Source: PSRF01 sp051000815
GTDB taxonomy: Bacteria; Acidobacteriota; Blastocatellia; Pyrinomonadales; Pyrinomonadaceae
DNA length: 64,000 bases
Direction: 5' to 3'
Assembly (NCBI GenBank): GCA_051000815.1
Contig: JBPCNX010000037.1
Location: forward strand, 1 to 64,000
In this document: positions 60,905 through 64,000 of the stretch, piece by piece
Layout: each line of letters opens with the position of its first letter
How positions within the stretch are numbered: the stretch's first letter is position 1
The notes under the pieces: model-generated
What the model saw: the letters and a program-made list of their open reading frames with translations, nothing else
The model's database searches: none
What the model was told of the DNA's origin: nothing
Position numbers and translations under genes: made by a program

Positions 60905-61609
60905 ATGGAAAGGATTCTGATCATCGACGACGATGTAGCCTTGTGCGAACTCGTAGCAGAGTATCTGCAACCGCTCGGTTTCCAGGTTGAAGCGGTTCAT
61001 CGCGGTGACTCGGGGATTGAGCGCGCCCTGCAACTCGAACATGACCTGATTCTTCTGGACGTAATGTTACCCGGGCAGAATGGCTTTGATGTGCTGCGAC
61101 ATATCCGCGAGTCTTCAAAGATTCCGGTTCTAATGCTTACTGCGCGCGGCGATGACGTGGATCGAATTGTCGGCCTCGAGATTGGCGCTGACGACTACCT
61201 GCCCAAGCCTTTCAATCCGCGAGAACTTGCGGCGCGTATTCGAGCGATTCTTCGCCGGAGCAGTTCCAATGACAATCCGGAGAATGCGCAAACGTTGGTC
61301 GTAGGTGATGTAGAAATGGAACCTGGTACGCGCATGGTGCGACGCGCGGGAGAGATCGTCGAACTAACCGCCATAGAGTATGACGTGCTGGAGAAGCTCC
61401 TGCGCGCGGCTGGTCGCATCATGACTCGTGAGGAACTGTCTCGCGACGTATTAGGTCGCAACCCGACTCCGTTTGATCGCAGCATCGATATGCACATCAG
61501 CAATCTGCGTAAGAAGCTGGGCCACCAGATCGGCGACGCCGAACGTATCAAGACCGTGCGCGGCGTCGGGTATATCTACGCCCTGCCAAGCTTGACCAAA
61601 GGAGCTTGA
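60905..61609 (+). CDS. OmpR/CpxR-type response regulator
   Basis: 234 residues from ATG 60905. Receiver domain about 1-120 with DDD, the phosphoacceptor LLDVMLP (Asp about 53), MLTARG and DYLPKPFNPREL. The winged-helix DNA-binding domain (about 130-230) has VELTAIEYDVLEKLLRAAGR and SNLRKKLG..RIKTVRGVGYIY in family order. Closest by wording to CpxR. It is co-transcribed with the kinase downstream: its TGA overlaps the kinase TTG start. The divergent promoter carries CpxR-type boxes, suggesting autoregulation. Confidence 0.92.
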   Translation: MERILIIDDDVALCELVAEYLQPLGFQVEAVHRGDSGIERALQLEHDLILLDVMLPGQNGFDVLRHIRESSKIPVLMLTARGDDVDRIVGLEIGADDYLPKPFNPRELAARIRAILRRSSSNDNPENAQTLVVGDVEMEPGTRMVRRAGEIVELTAIEYDVLEKLLRAAGRIMTREELSRDVLGRNPTPFDRSIDMHISNLRKKLGHQIGDAERIKTVRGVGYIYALPSLTKGA

Positions 61610-63069
61610 ACCACTTGCCGCGGAGTCTCTTTCTTAAAATCTTTCTCTGGTTCGGAGCCGCCATGATTTCGATGGTCTTGGCTACTGTTACGGTGAATGA
61701 GTTGCTTCGCCGCGAACCACCGCGACAGCCGCAACGTGAAACCGGAGATCCGGCTCTTGTGGAACAAGCCAGAAAAGCCGTGGAAATTTTCGAAAGTGAA
61801 GGCCGAACTGGTCTTGCTTCATATGTTGATGAGACGGAGCGCCTCGCCCACCTGCGCGTCTTCCTTTTTGATCGTGAACTTAATGAGCTGTCAGGACGTC
61901 GCACGCCCTTTGGCGCTCGCGACTTAGCACAACGAATACTAAAGACGGGGGCGCCAGAGTTTGCGCCCACTGAGTTTTCACCTCTCGTCGCGCGTCCCGT
62001 GCAGGGAGCCGGCGGGCAGCAGTACGCGTTTGTAGCCGAGTTGCCCCGACGACGTGGGCCGCCGTTAATAAATCATGTGTTTCATCTCCTCGGACTGCTG
62101 CTGGTTGGCGGCGCCTTCTGCTACTGGCTGGCGAGATACCTGACGGCGCCGGTTAAGAAACTACGTTTCGCAACTCAAGAGCTGGCGCGAGGAAATCTGT
62201 CGGCGCGCGTGGGGCCGGCTTCCGGTCATCGTCGCGACGAACTCGTCTCACTCGGCACTGATTTCGATTTAATGGCCGAGCAGATCGAAACCCTGGTGCA
62301 GGCCCAGCGGCGGCTGCTGGGAGACATCTCGCATGAGTTACGGTCGCCTCTGGCGCGCTTAAACGTTGCGCTGGAGTTGGCGCGTCAACGAGCCGGCGCA
62401 GAAGCCGGCAGCGCTCTTTCCCGGATTCAACGCGAGGCTGAGAACCTTAATGAGATGATTGGGCAACTGCTGACACTGACGCGATTGGAAACAGCCGGCC
62501 AAGAGATTCCCAGAACTGAGTTTGATTTGACCCAACTGGTGCGCGAAGTCGCGGACGACGCCGACTTCGAAGCACGAAGCTGTAAGCGGTCAGTGAAACT
62601 TGAAGCCGGCGAAAGTTGCACAGTCCTGGGAAACGAACAACTGCTAAGGCGGGCGATCGAGAACGTCGTGCGCAATGCGGTGCACTACACTGCTGAAAAC
62701 ACCGCCGTGGAAATGACGATTAAAGCTGGAAGTCCCGGGTCCAGGATGGCGAGTCAAATTGGCGGAAGTCAGGAGGATTCGGAAAACGATAGCGGCAACA
62801 CCGGTCAAAGGTTCGTCGAGATAATCGTCCGCGATCACGGCCCCGGTGTTCCGCCGGAAGCGCTCGACGAGATCTTCCGTCCGTTTTATCGAGTAGATGA
62901 GGCGCGCGATCGCGAAGCCGGTGGAGTGGGCCTGGGATTAGCAATTGCCGAACGCGGGATTCATCTGCACGGAGGCACTGTCAGCGCGGCAAACGCACCC
63001 GATGGCGGGTTAGTGGTAACAATAAGACTGAGTCCAAAGTCCAACGTCCAAGGTCCAAAGTCTGTTTGA
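61606..63069 (+). CDS. CpxA-like sensor histidine kinase
   Basis: 487 residues from a TTG overlapping the regulator stop (a second TTG at 61615 is possible). A membrane helix (about 12-30) is followed by a periplasmic domain (about 35-155), a second helix (about 160-180), HAMP (about 180-235), HisKA with GDISHELRSPLARLNVAL (His about 245) and HATPase with ENVVRNAVHYT, DHGPGVP and GGVGLGLAIAERGIHLHGG. The final residues (Pro-Lys-Ser-Asn-Val-Gln-Gly-Pro-Lys-Ser-Val) are heptad-repeat translation. Sensor of envelope stress by analogy with CpxA. Confidence 0.92.
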   Translation: MNHLPRSLFLKIFLWFGAAMISMVLATVTVNELLRREPPRQPQRETGDPALVEQARKAVEIFESEGRTGLASYVDETERLAHLRVFLFDRELNELSGRRTPFGARDLAQRILKTGAPEFAPTEFSPLVARPVQGAGGQQYAFVAELPRRRGPPLINHVFHLLGLLLVGGAFCYWLARYLTAPVKKLRFATQELARGNLSARVGPASGHRRDELVSLGTDFDLMAEQIETLVQAQRRLLGDISHELRSPLARLNVALELARQRAGAEAGSALSRIQREAENLNEMIGQLLTLTRLETAGQEIPRTEFDLTQLVREVADDADFEARSCKRSVKLEAGESCTVLGNEQLLRRAIENVVRNAVHYTAENTAVEMTIKAGSPGSRMASQIGGSQEDSENDSGNTGQRFVEIIVRDHGPGVPPEALDEIFRPFYRVDEARDREAGGVGLGLAIAERGIHLHGGTVSAANAPDGGLVVTIRLSPKSNVQGPKSV

Positions 63070-63114
63070 CCAGACAGACCTGGGACCTTGGACATTGGAC
63101 ATTGGACTTTGGAC
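63032..63114. repeat. 7-bp period inverted repeat, TTGGACA family
   Basis: GTCCAAAGTCCAACGTCC words (63032-63058) and GACCTTGGACATTGGACA words (63083-63114) face each other around about 25 bp. It separates converging genes and probably acts as a bidirectional terminator. The kinase stop codon is inside it. Confidence 0.85.
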
Positions 63115-63121
63115 CGTCTTC

Positions 63122-64000
63122 CTACCCCTTCGGTATCACTCCGAGGTTATACAGCAGGAAAGAATAAATGTCGGCCGTTGTCTCGATGGCTTTCTTCGTA
63201 TTGCTTGCACCATGACCGGACTTGGTATCGATCCGGATCAGTACCGGCGCCTCACCGGCCTGTGCCGTCTGCAGCGTCGACGCATACTTGAACGAATGCG
63301 CCGGGACAACGCGATCGTCATGATCAGCAGTCGTGATCAGCGTGGCAGGATACTTCTCCACTTTGATGTTGTGCAGCGGTGAATATGCGTACAGCGCCCT
63401 GAATTCCTCCGCGTTGTCGCTCGAACCGTAGTCAGCGATCCAGTTCCAGCCAATCGTAAACTTATGGAACCGCAACATGTCCATGACGCCGACTTGCGGA
63501 ATGGCCACCTTGAAGAGTTCTGGTCTTTGATTGATGACAGCGCCTACCAGCAAGCCGCCGTTTGACCCACCCTGAATCGCCAGCTTCTGAGATGAGGTGT
63601 ACTTATTGGCAATCAAATATTCCGCCGCAGCGATGAAGTCGTCGAACACGTTTTGCTTCTTGAGCTTTGTTCCCGCTTCGTGCCATTTCTCGCCATACTC
63701 GCCGCCGCCGCGCAGATTGGCCGACGCGTAAATGACTCCCTGTTCCAATAAAGCCGTGCGTAAGGAACTGAAGCTTGGTACTGCACTAAAGTTGAAGCCA
63801 CCGTACCCGGAAAGCAGCGTCGGATTGTTTCCGTCTAGCTTTAATCCCTTCTTATAAACGAGGAACATCGGGACGCGCGTTCCGTCCTTACTGTTATAGA
63901 AGACCTGTTTGGTTTCGTAATCGACGGCGTTGAAGCCCGGGATTTCCGGTGTACGGAACATCGATGATTTCTTGGTGGCGATGTCGTACTTGTAAATTGT
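63122..64000 (-). CDS. prolyl oligopeptidase family serine peptidase (partial)
   Basis: 293 residues to the window edge, where the frame is still open; the N-terminal propeller is outside. The S9A catalytic domain has DGTRVPMFLVYKKGLKLDG, GYGGFNFSAVPSFS, SANLRGGGEYGEKWHEAG, the nucleophile in IQGGSNGGLLVGA (Ser), Asp in TADHDDRVVPAHSFKY and His in SGHGASNTKKAIE. It cleaves peptides after Pro. No signal can be seen because the start is missing. The stop is 8 bp from the end of the heptad repeat. Confidence 0.93.
   Translation of the reverse strand, partial: TIYKYDIATKKSSMFRTPEIPGFNAVDYETKQVFYNSKDGTRVPMFLVYKKGLKLDGNNPTLLSGYGGFNFSAVPSFSSLRTALLEQGVIYASANLRGGGEYGEKWHEAGTKLKKQNVFDDFIAAAEYLIANKYTSSQKLAIQGGSNGGLLVGAVINQRPELFKVAIPQVGVMDMLRFHKFTIGWNWIADYGSSDNAEEFRALYAYSPLHNIKVEKYPATLITTADHDDRVVPAHSFKYASTLQTAQAGEAPVLIRIDTKSGHGASNTKKAIETTADIYSFLLYNLGVIPKG

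Noticed and set aside
1..64000. Prophage, integrative element, toxin-antitoxin or defence island
   Set aside because: No integrase, phage structural, restriction or toxin genes were recognised; the only transposon gene is the tail at 1-108.

Overview
The window looks like a chromosomal stretch from a Gram-negative, free-living bacterium, most likely Acidobacteriota of the Blastocatellia/Pyrinomonadales type. This is an inference from gene content: a six-domain ribosomal S1, a PSMA-like M28 peptidase, secreted beta-propellers, an OmpA protein with Ig/PKD-like repeats, a long-form HflX, a methylmalonyl-CoA gene set, and intergenic DNA packed with degenerate 7-bp repeats. No rRNA or marker phylogeny could be run. 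By eye the GC content is moderate (mid-50s per cent), and codon use looks even apart from the repeat tracts.

Layout. 1-108: the tail of an IS110-type transposase. 214-7076 (minus strand): a secreted TPR/BamD-like protein, MTA phosphorylase, a secreted hypothetical, an MBL-fold hydrolase, a parvulin PPIase, and methylmalonyl-CoA epimerase, MeaB and acyl-CoA dehydrogenase. 7269-11387 (minus): the conserved run M50 protease-trpS-scpA-scpB-rluB. 11473-25254: a secreted TIG/NHL protein, then hflX-pgpH on the plus strand, then HU/IHF, rpsA, a sortilin-like propeller and an OmpA-family protein on the minus strand. 25519-27712: glutamate dehydrogenase and LarE. 27971-30643: a plus-strand cassette of three secreted proteins. 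30703-37269: exported proteins, an M28 peptidase and small membrane proteins, including a TMEM175 channel. 37411-43374 (minus): a split ABC transporter interleaved with a HAD phosphatase, a cNMP-binding DUF1003 membrane protein and a class III adenylate cyclase. 43463-50342 (minus): nuoI, two zinc-ribbon membrane proteins, ndk, sucD, a beta-CASP MBL protein, a MauE/DoxX protein and sucC. 50574-59788: OsmC, tRNA-Pro(GGG), a MerR regulator, aminotransferase-thiL-cysS, GNAT, a ferritin-like protein, a B12 radical-SAM enzyme and a 5'-truncated GH47 mannosidase, followed by a MITE-like nested inverted repeat. 60200-63069: a Cpx-like stress locus (Spy/CpxP divergent from a response regulator and histidine kinase). 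63122-64000: the C-terminal part of a prolyl oligopeptidase.

The main unexplained signal is in the intergenic DNA. At least eight different word families, all with a 7-bp period, recur in a dozen or so gaps. They usually occur as two inverted arms around 20-110 bp of unrelated DNA. They abut gene ends so closely that they supply the stop codon, and sometimes the last residues, of at least seven proteins. They resemble the STRR heptanucleotide repeats known from heterocystous cyanobacteria. No prophage, CRISPR array, toxin-antitoxin or defence system was found.
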